DNA of 64,000 bases from Sabellastarte sp. h YS-2021 (lineage: Eukaryota; Annelida; Polychaeta; Sabellida; Sabellidae). The stretch is taken from NCBI GenBank assembly GCA_964017235.1, contig OZ024931.1:96676221-96740220 (forward strand), in the 5' to 3' direction. The notes beneath the pieces were generated by a model that was not told where the DNA came from, ran no database searches, and was given only the letters and a program-made list of their open reading frames with translations. Each line of letters begins with the position of its first letter. The stretch's first letter is position 1. Below, piece after piece: positions 10,511 to 22,160 of the stretch. Position numbers and translations under genes: made by a program.

Positions 10511-12800
10511 TAACATGCTTTCATTTTAGAAGGAAAAGTTTTCAATTTTACAAGGATATACTTGTCGTTGGATATGGAAACTGCATCAGTTTCCTTATTT
10601 TAATACATAGAATAATAAATTGGTGACTTTTTATAGATCAGATAAGTATTTTTAGCATATTTTACAACTGAAGTCCACTTCCAGGTTCACGTCAAGAATA
10701 GCAACTCATTTATGCGGCTTTTAATTCAGGATATATATATATATATGCCTGGCAAAGAAAAGAAAAGAAATATTTAACCCTATCTGTTTCATTATCTGAC
10801 CATTTCTAGGGTTTTAAAATATATATATATAAATTAAGCTCAAACATGTCCTTGCTGAGAGAAATCTCCGGAAACAACTTCGTTTTTGTCTAGACGGCAA
10901 TTGCTTGCAAACTATGCACTACTCGTGCGTGTAGTTTATATACAGGAATATATGCCTGTTGAACTCAAATAAAATAAATTTTGTAAGGGTTTATCCCCGT
11001 TCTGCTACAGTATTTGTCCATTTTAAGGGTTAAAATATGATATAAAGCACGAAACTAACTTGGGGAATCCTTGGGGAAACCCCTGTGATGACGTCACGTC
11101 TAGACAGCGTGTGCTGAGAGACGCGTGTACGTAGTTTCTTATACAATATACAGTATATTTACCTATTAAATAAAATGAAATAAAATATTTTACCCCTTCT
11201 TTCCTGTATTATTGACCATTTAAAATGTTAATACTTAAATAAACAGGAATAGAATCCTTCCTCAAATCATCTAGACAGTACGTATTTTTTCAAACTAAGG
11301 TAACCTTGGTTTGTCATTATTTTATGTCATCCAATTTTATAATATAAGTAATATTATACCTTGCCTTTTAGGTTCTATGTTATTTAATATAAATTCTGTG
11401 TAATTATTGCTTTCCTTATCTCACAACTAGCCCTATCTGCAGTGAGGCGGGTGGGGCAGATGACCTTGTGTCACTCTTGATTTAAATACGTAAATCCAGT
11501 TGTGTAGTTCTTCTCAAAGAACCGTGTAAGGAAAGCTTGCATGGAAATTAGAATATCCAACTTCTTTAATCTGAAGCCAGATCCGATCCTAGTTCATCCG
11601 AGTTTTTAATTCAGCCGAGAATCGGATGCATTATTCCCAACTTCTATCCATCCGAGTATGGTTTGATACTCGGATTTTCATTGCATCTAGATCCGATGCT
11701 CAGATCTAAGATCCGCTGATCAGATGTCTGCTATCATCCTATGCTCGGATGATCAGATGTTTACACTAAGTTCCAATGCTCGGATGATCTAATCTAAAAT
11801 CCAATGCTCGGATGATTGTATCTAGATCTGATCGGATCTTAAATCTGATGTTCGGATGATGGTTCCAGATCAGAACTCTGAACAATCCTAACACACACTT
11901 GCACTAATAGTTCACAAGTCTGGCAGTAAATATCACTTATTGGAGGCTTCGGTGCAAGTCCAAGTCCTCAAGCCCAAGAGGGCTTCTTCTAACAAGGTCC
12001 TTCATTCAGTCCTGACTCTGTATTTTTAGGGAAGTAGGTTGCCTGACTTAACCCTAACCATTTTCTGAGGACATTGAAACTTGGGCAGTTTTTGAATCTC
12101 CCTGTCCCCAGGGAATTTATGCCTAGATCCTCCACAGTCTGGACTCTGAATGATTTACCAAGCCAACAGGAACTTAGGCTGTTAATTTCCCTTAAAATGG
12201 GACAACCTTGTTTTGAAGACAAATAACAAGTTTTCAAATCTGTATCTCCCTAGGGGCTCTTTGGGTAAGCCCCCCCCCCCCCCCCCCCCCCCTTCTGGTC
12301 ATCAAGAGTTGAGCTTCAGGCTAATCTTCACTAGGTTTTTCTGAATACAACCTGGTTATGGATATCTGTTAAGACAGTAGCAAGGCTACTACCAGTCAGG
12401 TCAACTCAATTTCATGGTGCATATAAGTAGTCAGAAGGGGTATGGTGAATTCAGGTGAGATACTGGATCTTTAGATCTTAAAGTTCCCCATTCACAACTA
12501 GTTTAGGAGGGACATGAGTTCCTCATCAAGGCAACACTTAGGGTTTAGGCCCTATTACTCAGCCCTTTCCCATTCCCCACAATCTTGAGGCTCCTACAGG
12601 AACCACCCCAATGGGGGTCATTCCATTCCAAGCAGTAACCAATTGTTTCCTCAGGCAGGGGGGAAACCAATTTCAGAGGCTCCAGGCATCGTTTTTGACC
12701 CCACAACAGGGGATGAGGGCGTAGAAACCCCTTTCCCCAATGACTCCTTGAAAGCCTCCCTCAGTCCACCAGTAGGAGGTCTCCGTTCTTTCAGAAGAGA
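10511..12800. other. Non-coding interior of DIRS copy 2; expected gag region not recognisable
   Basis: Position and orientation predict the 5' leader and gag, but no zinc-finger or Gag-like frame can be seen. Notable pieces are a 'gatgacgtcacgtctagacagcgtg' stretch near 11085 resembling the family II terminal repeat, a cluster of 'ctcggatgat' copies at 11570-11880, and a run of about 22 C at 12270-12292. The segment may include unrelated insertions. Confidence 0.45.
11570..11880. repeat. Cluster of degenerate 'gctcggatgatc' repeats
   Basis: At least five copies of 'gctcggatgat' or close variants, with 'gatccgat' inverses, occur at irregular spacing near 11640, 11740, 11780, 11810 and 11855. 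Function is unknown. It is a local degenerate minisatellite. Confidence 0.5.
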
Positions 12801-12949
12801 CTGACAAACAAATGTTCATCAAACGTGTTAAACATTATCACCAATGGCTACGTACTGCCATTCATTTCAGAACCAAGTCTGGTCAGATTCCCTCTGATTC
12901 GGTCAGAATACAATGCCCTTCAAAAAGCAGGCTCAACACTTTTCTACAT

Positions 12950-14120
12950 GTAGAAAAGTTCAAAATGAAACTCCAGACTCCATCAGGACTCCATCAGGGT
13001 AATGGGTATCGTCGATAGACCTATCGGACGCTTACCTTCACATCCCTATCCACCCAAACTCAAGGAAAGACCCAAGGTTTTGCCACAGGTCGCAGGTGTT
13101 CTAATTCCCCTCCCTCCCCTTCGGACTAGCCAACCCCCAGGTCTTTACAATGATTGTAAAGGAAGTCAAACTAATGGCCCTCTCCAGAGGACTCAGACTT
13201 CTCCAATTCCTGGACGACTGGCTGATCAGGTCCCAGTCTCAGGAGGAAGCCCTAGTGAACACTCAGGCGGTGGTAGACCTAACCCAGTCCTTGGGGCGGA
13301 TAATAAATCGGAAGAAATCAGAACTAAACCTTCTCAGGTGTTTTTTTCATTCATGGGCTACGAATACCATCTAGATTCAGCCCTTGTAAAACCCTCTCAA
13401 GAGAGATGGCTCAACTTCAGGATTTGATCCTGCGTCTCAAGATGTTTGATGTCGCTAATTGGGTTGCTTACCTCAACGGAGAAAATGGTCCCGGAGGGAC
13501 GCCTTCACATGAGGCCCTTCAGTTTCACCTCAAGGAGCACTGGAGACATCCTCACTCGCTGGACAACCTCCTTGCTTGGGCAGAAACAATTTCTGCACCC
13601 CTAGACTGGTGGCAGAACCCCACAAACGTGATGCGAGGTGCAGACCTTCATCCCAAGACCACAGCATCCAACTCTTTACAGACGCCTCAAACGAAGGTTA
13701 GGGCTCTCACTTAAATCAAGTTCTACAAAGGGTCTGTGATCACATTGGGCAAAAAAGGCTGCACATAAATGTTCCAGATTTGAAGGCGGTCTCCCTGGTC
13801 CTTCGAAGCTTCAAGGACCAGTGTCAGAACCAAACAGTGCTAGTTGCAATGGACAACTCAACAGTGGTAGCCTACTTAAACAAACAAGGAGGAATTCACT
13901 CAGCAGAGATCTGCATGCTCCTGTGGAAGATCATGACATGGTGCCATCATTATCACATAACATTGAAAGCCAGACACATTCCAGGGTGTCTGAATGTGAT
14001 GGCTGACCTTCTGTCCAGGTCCAACCAAGTTCAGTCAACAGAATGGTCACTGCATCCGCAGGTGTTCAACAGATCTGTCAAAAGTGGTTCACCCCTTATG
14101 TAGATCTATTTGCCACTCAT
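12950..14120 (+). pseudogene. DIRS reverse transcriptase/RNase H, broken
   Basis: Pieces in several frames match the intact RT at 31850-33100: 'VEKFKM', 'KEVKLMALSRGLRLLQFLDDWLIR' (the LDD catalytic box, near 13165-13230), then 'AETISAPLDWWQNP', 'QLFTDASNEG'-like RNase H block I, 'VAMDNSTVVAYLNKQGG', 'LKARHIPGCLNVMADLLSR' and 'VDLFATHLNHKLPLYVSPVPD'. Frameshifts near 13140, 13375, 13690 and 14080 and several stops break it. The 13-bp site at 13762-13774 is the empty counterpart of the insertion in copy 1. Confidence 0.8.
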
Positions 14121-14224
14121 CTGAACCACAAACTTCCACTGTATGTGTCTCCAGTCCCAGACCAAAAATACTTGGGACATAGATACTCGGAACATAAACT
14201 GGACGGGTCTCACTACCTATGCTT

Positions 14225-14990
14225 ACCCTCCGACATCCCAAAAGTTCCAGGAATCTTCCAAAATGGAACCTTTCTGTTGTTCTCAATGAGCTCACAAAAG
14301 CATCCTTTGGGCCTATGAAAGACACAGACCTTGAACATCTTACCATCAAAACTGCTTTCTTGCTAGCTTTGGCCTCCGGCAAGCGCCGCAGCGGAATCCA
14401 TGCCTGGGTTGCATACAAAGTATCTAATCTAGGCCAATGGGAAAAGGTTGCCTTGTTCCCTTCTTCTGATTTTATAGCCAAAAACCAACTAGCAAGAGAA
14501 GGTTCACAAGTGTGTCTCCGGTGACTATTCCTGCTCTAACTACCATTGTAGACAGACAATTCAAAGAATACAGGACCTTGTGTCCCGTGCGGGCCCTGAG
14601 GTACTATTTGGACCAAAGACCTGAGAGGGTCTCGATCCCTCCCTTTCATCTCCTTCAAGAAAGGACACACCTCAGACATCAGGCCTGCTACTCTTTCTTC
14701 TTGGTTGAAACAAACCATTCTCCTTTGTTATAAACAAGCAGACCAACAAACCTTGGACTTGGTCCAAGAATTAAAGCGCATGACATTAGGGCCTTCGCGG
14801 CCAATAAGGCCTTTTTACGGTGGGGTATCGGTGGACCAAATCATGCAAGCCTGTCACTGGAAAACTCACAACACATTTACAAATTTTGACCTAAAAGACC
14901 TTACTTGGTCAGACAATGACAACAATATGTATCTGGGACCAGTGGTGGCAGCACAACAAGTCCTAGACCCTTCCCCTCAGACCAGTCATC
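14225..14990 (+). pseudogene. DIRS tyrosine recombinase, N-terminally deleted and frameshifted
   Basis: The remaining blocks are 'TAFLLALASGKRRSGIHAW' (box I Arg kept), 'CPVRALRYYLDQ', and 'ACHWKTHNTFTNFDLKDL'. The last differs from copy 1 by Tyr to Asp at the position of the catalytic tyrosine ('NFYLKD' in copy 1). The HxxR block is also lost through a frameshift near 14780. The N-terminal core-binding domain is removed by the 550-bp deletion. The product could not be active. Confidence 0.8.
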
Positions 14991-15504
14991 CTCGGAAAGA
15001 AAGAAGGGGTGGGGAGGTGGGGGGCACATCCGCTACAGCCAAGTCTTCAGGAGTCAAATCCCAGGATCTAGGTATAAGTTTACCTTTCAAGATGTTATGG
15101 GTAAGGTCATTTTGTATTTTTAGTTTATCAAGTATAAGATGTATTAAGGACTTATCAAGGTTGTCATTAATCTCATGTTCGGTGGCAAAAATTTATGAGA
15201 ATTCCAACCAGTGGACTGGTTTTTCACTCGTGGATGGTCCCTAAGGACCCTTACACTCCTTAAGTGAGCATGTCTGCACTTCTCTCCTACAATCAAAACA
15301 TCTTGACAGTTTTAGCACTGTCATCCATTATATTCAGGTTTTTGGCTCTTTACAGGCCCGATCTTCGGGATTGGGGCACTGTAAACAGGACTCAGACTGG
15401 TATTTCTAACATTCATTCTATCTATTACTTCAAAATCTAAGAAAAATTGACATATCTTCCAGTCTCAGCTGTAATCCCTCCACCGAGTGGTTGGATTCAG
15501 CAAT

Positions 15505-15601
15505 CAGTCCCACATGGTAAGCTATTGTAGCGCAATAAAATTGAAAATTTTAATTACTTAAATATAGCTTTTATAAGCTACAAGCTTACCATGTGGGACT
15601 G
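15505..15601. repeat. DIRS internal complementary region, family I copy 2
   Basis: The segment is bounded by 'cagtcccacatgg' and its inverse. The left half is complementary to 10336-10370 and the right half to 15795-15850. The halves meet at 'gcgcaataaaattgaaaa'. It is nearly identical to 3553-3650. Confidence 0.8.
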
Positions 15602-15854
15602 AGAAGAGTCCCACACTGCCTCCCCACTGTATTACAGCTGAGGGGGTATGGTTTAACATTGCAACGAGAAAAAGGAGACGAATGTCAGAGTGTACCGCGA
15701 GACGACAACCTGAGGCTACGGCCAACTATAAATGTCTATTTTTCTTAGACGTTGGCCATGATGCCTTGCGGCAATCCGAGAACAGCAATCAGTCCCACAT
15801 GGTAAGCTTGTAGCTTATAAAAGCTACATTTAAGTAATTAAAATTTTCAATTTT
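15602..15854. repeat. DIRS family I right inverted terminal repeat, copy 2
   Basis: Positions 15660-15790 are the inverse of 10365-10497. The terminal part 'agcttgtagcttataaaagc' to 'ttttcaa' is unique to the right end and is matched by the right half of the complementary region. Confidence 0.8.
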
Positions 15855-16230
15855 TTTTGTCTCGTAAGTTTGTTTACAAATGGTTTTCTCTCACTTGAAA
15901 TTTTCAAAGTGCCATATCTCCCTTATTATTTGATGGATTTTGATCAAATAAAAAGGAGAATAAACAGCTTAAAAGTATTTTGAGAATGATATAAGGACAT
16001 AATCATTAAATAGGCATGCAATACTAGCGCCTTAACATCACCAAGTGTTTGTTTATAAATATTCCACTCTTCATTTCAAATTTTCATCTTGCGATATCTC
16101 TCTTATTTGTGCATGGATTTTGATCAAACAAAACAACAACAAGTAGTGTAAAAAGTATGTTTCCAGTGATTGTATAGTTATTTTAAGTTAAAGTTAAGAA
16201 GTGAAAAATAGTTAGAAAAGTAAATGTTTT
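15855..16230. repeat. Dispersed repeat, two degenerate units of about 165 bp
   Basis: Units at about 15865-16015 and 16030-16190 share 'gtttgtttacaaat'-like, 'cacttgaaattttca'-like and 'ggattttgatcaaa' motifs. They match 5500-5650. Both occurrences precede a foldback element. Confidence 0.5.
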
Positions 16231-16280
16231 GGATGAGTGCATTACAGATGAAGGAAAAAATAACATTTTACAAGGTTCAC

Positions 16281-16351
16281 TGTTTATGAATTTCGGTGGC
16301 CGTGAGTGTAAAGTGCTCCACTTCTTAATCGTGAGGTCGGGGATTGAATCC
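16281..16351 (+). other. Possible decayed tRNA-like (SINE head) sequence
   Basis: 'TGGCCGTGAGTG' resembles an A box. 'GGGATTGAATCCC' about 40 bases later resembles a B box and could form the T stem. It lacks a proper acceptor stem, so a functional tRNA is unlikely. Confidence 0.3.
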
Positions 16352-16614
16352 CATCAGGACCGTTTAATTTTTTTTTCAGCTTTTTTTAAGCAATCTCTTT
16401 TAAAGGTTTTTCAAATAAAAAAAAAGTTACGTTATCTATTGAAGAGTTGAAGTATTAAAGTTTTAGTTAAAACATTGTTTTAAGCGTGTTTACAGTTACA
16501 GATAAACAATTGAATCAAAATACATGGTTTCCTTTGAAGTACTACAGTTTTGCAAGAAAATGTTAGAAATAATATTATTTATGAGAATTTAGGTGAATAA
16601 TAATGACAAATGCA

Positions 16615-16790
16615 GATCTAATAATAATAGTAATAATGTGATTTTGCATGGGCATTATAGGTTTTTACAGGCACTTCATGAATCATTACTGCTGTCGGGC
16701 CTAATGGCCCTCGGGCTGTAATGATTCATGGCGTGCCTGTAAAAACCTATAATGCCCTACAAAATCACATTATTGTACTATTATTTTGAG
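16615..16790. mobile_element. Foldback (hairpin) MITE-like element
   Basis: A long near-perfect inverted repeat: 'gtttttacaggcac' pairs with 'gtgcctgtaaaaac', and 'catgaatcattac' with 'gtaatgattcatg'. A small loop contains 'gggcctaatggccc'. The ends 'aatagtaataatgtga' and 'cacattattgtactatt' match those of the element at 6013-6385. No coding capacity. Confidence 0.75.
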
Positions 16791-17299
16791 TTTTAAATTT
16801 TGATTTTTATGTGAACTTTGTTCAGTTTCATTTCTGGCCATGGAATATATGATGATAAAAATGTATCAAAAATATGTTGTCAATTTTTATTCAGTAAAAT
16901 ATAAAAATTTACTGAAGTTCAATGTGCTGTATCTCAACAAACCCTCAACTTAATACTACTTTGTAAAAAGTACCAGATAGGGCAGTGCCACATCTTTTAC
17001 GTCTCCATAGTTGGTGGTCTTTGGCCGACGGACCAGCATAAGTTTCAAACACTGCCTGGCGAGTATAATTCGATACAGATCAGGTCAGAGTAGAACTCAA
17101 GACGTATTTTTCTGATGTTTGGCAGGACTGGCTGATACTGGATATGCATTTAGTCTGTTAGGTAAGATATTGAAGGTCTTACAAGGATGCATGGATGATC
17201 TATGCAAGTGACTGACTCAGTCTGATTGCTGTTAATGTTGCCTTTTTCAATGCGGGTACTATATTCTTGTTTTACTTTTGATGTATTTTCTATTTATAG
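16791..17299. other. Probable intron sequence upstream of the exon
   Basis: No gene is seen. It ends in a pyrimidine/AT-rich stretch and 'tttatag' immediately before the exon at 17300. Confidence 0.4.
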
Positions 17300-17829
<530 letters not shown>

Positions 17830-18200
17830 AGTATTTTTTGCTTCTGTCTCTTTAACCGTGCGAGATAGAGTGATTTCGTTGAAATGTTTGACCCACAGGG
17901 TATCTGAGAAATGTACTCTTGGCAATTTTCAAAAAATTTTCCCCTCCCCAAAAATGGCGGCCATTTTGAATTTTTGCCAAAAATGGCAAAACACAAATTT
18001 TCTTCTATCTCCTTAACCGTGCAAGATAGAGCGATTTCATCGAAATTTTCAACCCACAGGGTATCTAAGCAATGTATTTTTGGCAATTTTCCAAAAATTT
18101 TACTCTCCCCAAAAATGGCGGCCATTTTGAATTTTCGAACTTTTGCCAAAAATGGAAAAACACAAATTTGCTTCTATCGTCTTTACTGTTGGGTTGGGCC
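17830..18200. repeat. Tandem repeat, two units of about 165 bp
   Basis: Both units carry 'aaaaatggcggccatttt', 'aacccacagggtatct' or similar, and 'gagatagagtgatttc'-type motifs, at about 17846-18008 and 18009-18177. Open frames on both strands here simply reflect the repeat. Confidence 0.65.
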
Positions 18201-18559
18201 CTGTTATTCCATAAAACTGAAAAATGTCAAATTTCGCCCTCCATCTTCAATTTTATCGGAAATCGGAAAAGTTGGTTATCTCAAAAACCTGTAGAGACAG
18301 AATGATTTTGAGCAAATTTTGAACCAGTGCAAAAAGGCATGAAGCTGAAATAATTTACATGTATACTAATAAATATTTAAGCATCATTGATATATTTTAC
18401 AAATGAAACAGGGTCTTGTAAGACTACTGTACAGTTTTTGCAAAAGGTTCATGGGGTGGACATTACACATGATAATGTGTGTTCTCTATGCTATCCTGTT
18501 TCTATTCATATGTTGCAGCTACTATCAACAGGGCGTCCTATTTCTAGTGTTTAAATATA

Positions 18560-19255
18560 TTGTTCACCTAATTTTTGGTCAGCTATAACATAGTGAAATT
18601 GCAGACCTGTAGCTCATTACATAGCTGAGCAATAGCTGTTTTCAGGTTCTCACTGTTGAGTAAATCAGTTGTAACTTGAAAACTTTTCCATTTACAGTAT
18701 TTTGTTTAAATATGTTGTTCACCTACTTTTGGGTCAGCTATAAGATAGTGAATAGCTACTTTGAGGTTCTCACAGTTGAGTAAATCAGTTGTAATTTGAA
18801 AACTATTGCATTTAGAGTATTTTCTCTGAATATGTTTTTCACCTACTTTTGGGTCAGCTATAACATAGTGAAATTACAGACCTACAGCTCATGGCATAGT
18901 TGAGCAATAGCTATTTTTAAGTTTTCACTGTTGAGTAAATCAGTTGTAACTTGAAAACTATTGCATTTACAGTATTTTGTTTAAATATATCGTTCACCTA
19001 CTTTTGGGTCAGCTATAACAAAGTACAATTTCAGACCTGTAATAGCTACTTTGAGGTTATCACTGTTGAGTAAATCAGTTGTAACTTGATAACTATTGCA
19101 TTTACAGTATTTTCTTTAAATGTGTTATTGACCTACTTTTGAGCCAGCTATACCACAGTAAAATTGCAGCCCTTTAACTCATTGGATAGCTGAGAAAAAG
19201 CTACTTTGAAATTCTCTCTGTTGAGTAAATCAGTTGTAACTCGAAAACTTCTTTC
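18560..19255. repeat. Tandem array, about 130-150-bp unit, about five copies
   Basis: Each unit contains 'gtcagctataac', 'gcagacctgtagctcat'-like, 'gttgagtaaatcagttgtaa' and 'gaaaactattgcatttacag'. Another array of the same family is at 45040-45490. In both places the array is followed by 'gaaactcaaaacacagtcag' and 'gcccattca.gggcactgat', so the array is part of a larger dispersed element. Confidence 0.75.
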
Positions 19256-19330
19256 ACTTCTACTCTGAAACTCAAAACACACAGTCAGCTGACACAGAGC
19301 CCATTCATGGGCACTGATTGCGTGTTATTT
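19256..19330. repeat. Conserved segment adjoining the tandem array
   Basis: About 75 bases ending in 'gggcactgattgc' are shared almost exactly with 45600-45665. In both places different sequence follows, which marks a boundary of the repeated element or two independent insertions at its end. Confidence 0.55.
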
Positions 19331-19640
19331 GATTGTACCTCCTTTTAGTGACAAAAATATTAAAAATCCCACCACCAGTATGGTTGTAATCAAGCATTAG
19401 TGAGGATAAGGTAAGGGTATTTCACGCAATAAAATGTAAAACTTTTATTGTATTTAACTTTTTGTAAGTGAAATACTTACCTTATCCTCACTAGATTCGG
19501 ATTCCCTGCCAGCCGACCCCACCTTTTTATGTCAGTCTGCTGACATTATGGCATCACTCTGCGGCGTTGGCATACATGTTGGAGTCCGCATGAACAACTT
19601 CTTCTCCAAAAATACAAGTCCCAGAGACATGCTGTTTTTT
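19331..19640 (+). mobile_element. DIRS family III 3' fragment with internal complementary region
   Basis: 'atcccaccaccagtatgg' resembles the segment preceding the complementary region in family I. Positions about 19402-19490 form a complementary region: 'agtgaggataaggtaagg' pairs with 'ccttatcctcact'. Its centre 'cacgcaataaaa' matches the left end of the family III element that begins at 61775 ('ttttattgcgtaaaatacc', inverted). No coding part is present, so this is a 5'-truncated 3' end. The far right boundary is uncertain. Confidence 0.6.
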
Positions 19641-19900
19641 TTAAAAGATACCTTATCTAGTGCTTGGTGCTATGAAAATGTCTATTTTCGCAGGTTTTGT
19701 GTCTAAATTTTAACAGCTATTGTACATAGAATACTAACATGTAGAATAAACCTGCAAATGACAGCTTATTGCTTTTGTATATGGTTTCTTCTTGTGCAGT
19801 CTTGGTACGCTCCTCTCAGGAGACAGACTCTTGAGCGCCCATCCCTTGGTTGACCGAACCCCTCTTACTTATCCCGGGAATTGGGAGTTCTTCTTAAAAG
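19641..19900. other. No recognisable feature
   Basis: Unassigned sequence between a DIRS fragment and a LINE fragment. Part may belong to the 5' side of the LINE. Confidence 0.3.
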
Positions 19901-19906
19901 TTAAGA

Positions 19907-20680
19907 ATGGATATAGTCTTCAGTAGTCTTAACCCAGAGAAAATGGAGTTCATTGTCTTTGGCTCTAAGTCTCAGCGTCAGAAGCTTTCCTCCTACTTTC
20001 CTGTTAGTATCTTTGGCAGCCTTATTCATCCGGTTGATTCTGTTAGAAATCTAGGTGTGTGGTTCGATGCAGAATTTTCATTTTCTGAACATGTCAAGAG
20101 TACTTGCAAAGCGTGTTTTCTCCAGATGCGTGACCTTCGTAGAATAAGACAGTATCTCACTATGGAAGTGGCAGTCCTAGCTGCAAATGCCTTGGTTAGT
20201 GGCCGCCTGGACTACTGTAACTCTCTTTTTAGGAGTTTGTCATGTTTCAATCTTCACAAATTGCAAAGTATTCAGAATACCCTTGCTCGTATTGTTACAA
20301 ACCATAGAAGGTATTCTCATGTTACGCCCATTCTGAAACAACTCCACTGGCTGCCCGTGAAGTATAGATGTATGTTCAAAACTGCAACTCTAGTATATAA
20401 ATTTCTACATAGTGGCTCCCCTTCCTACTTTCAACCTTACTAGTCTCCCTGTAGTAGTTCCTATAGTACCAGGCGTAGTCACCCAGATTGTCAATATCTT
20501 ACTGTTCCTCCTTTCCGCCCATCAGTCTTTAAGTCTGTGAAACATTTTGATCACAGCTTTGCCTTTGATGCTCCTAGAATCTGGAATGAACTCCCTCATG
20601 ATGTGCGCAGTGCAACATCAGTTGCCTCCTTCAGAAAGAAGCTTAAGACTTATCTGTATGCAAAAGCCTATCCGCCATAG
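19907..20680 (+). pseudogene. CR1/L2-like LINE reverse transcriptase C-terminal region
   Basis: The first frame (19907-20443, 178 aa) has the non-LTR 'thumb/connection' signature: 'LNPEKMEFIVFGS', 'VRNLGVWFDAEFSF', 'ANALVSGRLDYCNSLF', 'KLQSIQNTLARIV' and 'LKQLHWLPVKYR'. An in-frame stop occurs at 20441-20443. The last part is readable in another frame and ends 'RIWNELPHDVRSA', 'FRKKLKTYLY' with a stop at 20678-20680. The endonuclease and the RT catalytic FADD box are missing, so the copy is 5'-truncated. A related copy lies on the minus strand at 44250-45035. Confidence 0.75.
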
Positions 20681-20835
20681 CCTCCCTTGTCACCCTGTGT
20701 CTCCTTGGTACGACCTTGCTATATCCCCGGATTAATGTTAATTGCCCTTGCTTTATGTTCTGTTGCGCCTTAGAGTCCATCTGAGATGGAGATTAAGCAC
20801 TATAAAAGTCCACATTAGATTAGATTAGATTGGTT
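20681..20835 (+). mobile_element. LINE 3' tail
   Basis: The 3' UTR ends in tandem 'attag' units (about 20814-20832), a short-repeat tail typical of CR1/L2-type LINEs. A related ending, 'gattaagcactgttaaagtc', recurs at 21590 and 40795. Confidence 0.6.
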
Positions 20836-20837
20836 TT

Positions 20838-21560
20838 GAGATAGCCAGAACCAGGTGTGAAAATTTCAACAGTTTGCATTTACGGCATTGGTTAGGGGTG
20901 TAGGTGTGCAACGTCTTGGTGTGACCTTGATTTGACCTTTGACCTTGCTGTAGTGACCTTGACCTATAAAATCTTGTCCGGGCTATATCTCGGAAACTGT
21001 AAGGTGTAGGCAGTTGAAACTTGGTAGGGACATTGGTTAGGGGTTGTAGGTGTGCAACGTCATCGTCTGACCTTGATTTGACCTTTGACCTTGCCGTAGT
21101 GACCTTGACCTATAAAATCTTGTCCAGGCTATATCTCAGAAACCGTAAGGTGTAGGAAGTTGATACTTGGTAAGGACATTGGTTGGGGGTGTAGGTGTGC
21201 AACGTCATGGTCTGACCAGGATTTGACTTTGACCTTGCCATAGTGACCTTGACCTATAAAATCTTGTCTGGGCTATATCTCGGAAACCGTGAGGTGTAGG
21301 AGTTGATACTTACTATGGACATTGGTTGGGGGTGTAACTGTGCAACGTCATGGTCTGACCTTGATTTGACCTTTGACCTTGCTGTAGTGACCTTGACCTA
21401 TAAAATCTTGTCTGGACTATATCTCGGAAACCTTAAGGTGTAGGAAGTTGATGCTTGGTAGGGACATTGGTTAGGGGTTGTAGGTGTGGACCATCATGGT
21501 GTTCCCTTGATTTGACCTTTGACCTTGTCGTAGTGACCTTGACCTTTAAAATCTTGTTGC
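20838..21560. repeat. Tandem array, about 150-bp unit, about five copies
   Basis: Units contain 'tgaccttgacctataaaatc', 'gggctatatctcggaaacc', 'gtaggaagttgatacttgg' and 'gacattggttaggggtgtag'. The same family occurs at 35480-35945 and 40430-40670. Short internal 'gaccttgatttgaccttt' motifs give a sub-periodicity. Such arrays inside dispersed elements are known from bivalve 'pearl'/Helentron-like elements; that link is inferred here. Confidence 0.8.
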
Positions 21561-21969
21561 ACCTTTAGGTCTGTCTTTTGATGCAGATTAAGCACTGTTA
21601 AAGTCATATTAGAATTCATTAAGAATTTTACTTTCACAACTTCCCATTGTAACAGATGGTATTTCATCAAGTGAGCCACAGATTTTGCTCCAACACCACA
21701 CTTAAGCATTCATTGAATGTATTACCACTTCTGTATGCATGGTAATATTCAAAACATCTAAACCATAATTCGGCCATGCCAGATGTAGATAAAGTACATG
21801 CATTATCTTTCTCTTAGACATTTTTTGCTCTATTTAAACATTGTTTGGACCTTTATATAACTGACAGTGCTCTGAAAGTATCCTGATGTTGTACTGATAC
21901 AGTACTTCTATATCTCATAGTGTTAAAAATATTTCCCTAGGCTGTGGGGTACGGGCATCTCTGATGCTA
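21561..21969. repeat. Dispersed repeat tail; target of the family II DIRS insertion
   Basis: The segment 'gttgcacctttaggtctgtc' to 'gggcatctctgatgctatttt' is matched in order at 40750-41190. The DIRS starts exactly at 'ttttattgcg' after 'gatgcta', whereas the second copy reads on as 'gatgctatttttaatgc'. The left DIRS boundary is therefore well supported. Confidence 0.65.
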
Positions 21970-22160
21970 TTTTATTGCGTTAATACATCCTATCCAATGG
22001 ACAATAGCTTATCCGGTCGGCGCGGACCAGCCCGCCAAACGTCAGAAAAAGACGTCCTGTGTCTCCACCGGCTAGGCCGGCCCAGTACTGTGCACTCGCC
22101 AGATGGCGTGTCGTACTTCCTTCCTGTCTAGACAGCGTGACGTCATAGCATCTTTTTCGT
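21970..22160. repeat. DIRS family II left inverted terminal repeat
   Basis: Contains 'ctatccaatggacaatagct', 'gacgtcctgtgtctccacc' and 'tgtctagacagcgtgacgtc', each found inverted at 35058-35240. The outermost 25 bases differ from the right end and are instead complementary to 34925-34955. Confidence 0.85.

Larger units (their letters stand above)
10336..15854 (+). mobile_element. DIRS-like retrotransposon, family I, copy 2 (both ends present)
   Basis: The left end starts 'ttttattgcgctacaatagc'. The left repeat (10336-10510) is the near-perfect reverse complement of 15660-15830. A complementary region sits at 15505-15601, and the right end finishes 'attttcaa' near 15850. The interior keeps broken RT, RNase H and recombinase remnants from about 12950. 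No gag is recognisable in 10511-12800. An internal deletion of about 550 bp relative to copy 1 joins the RT-ORF tail to the middle of the recombinase near 14230. It is a non-autonomous, decayed copy of about 5.5 kb. Confidence 0.85.
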
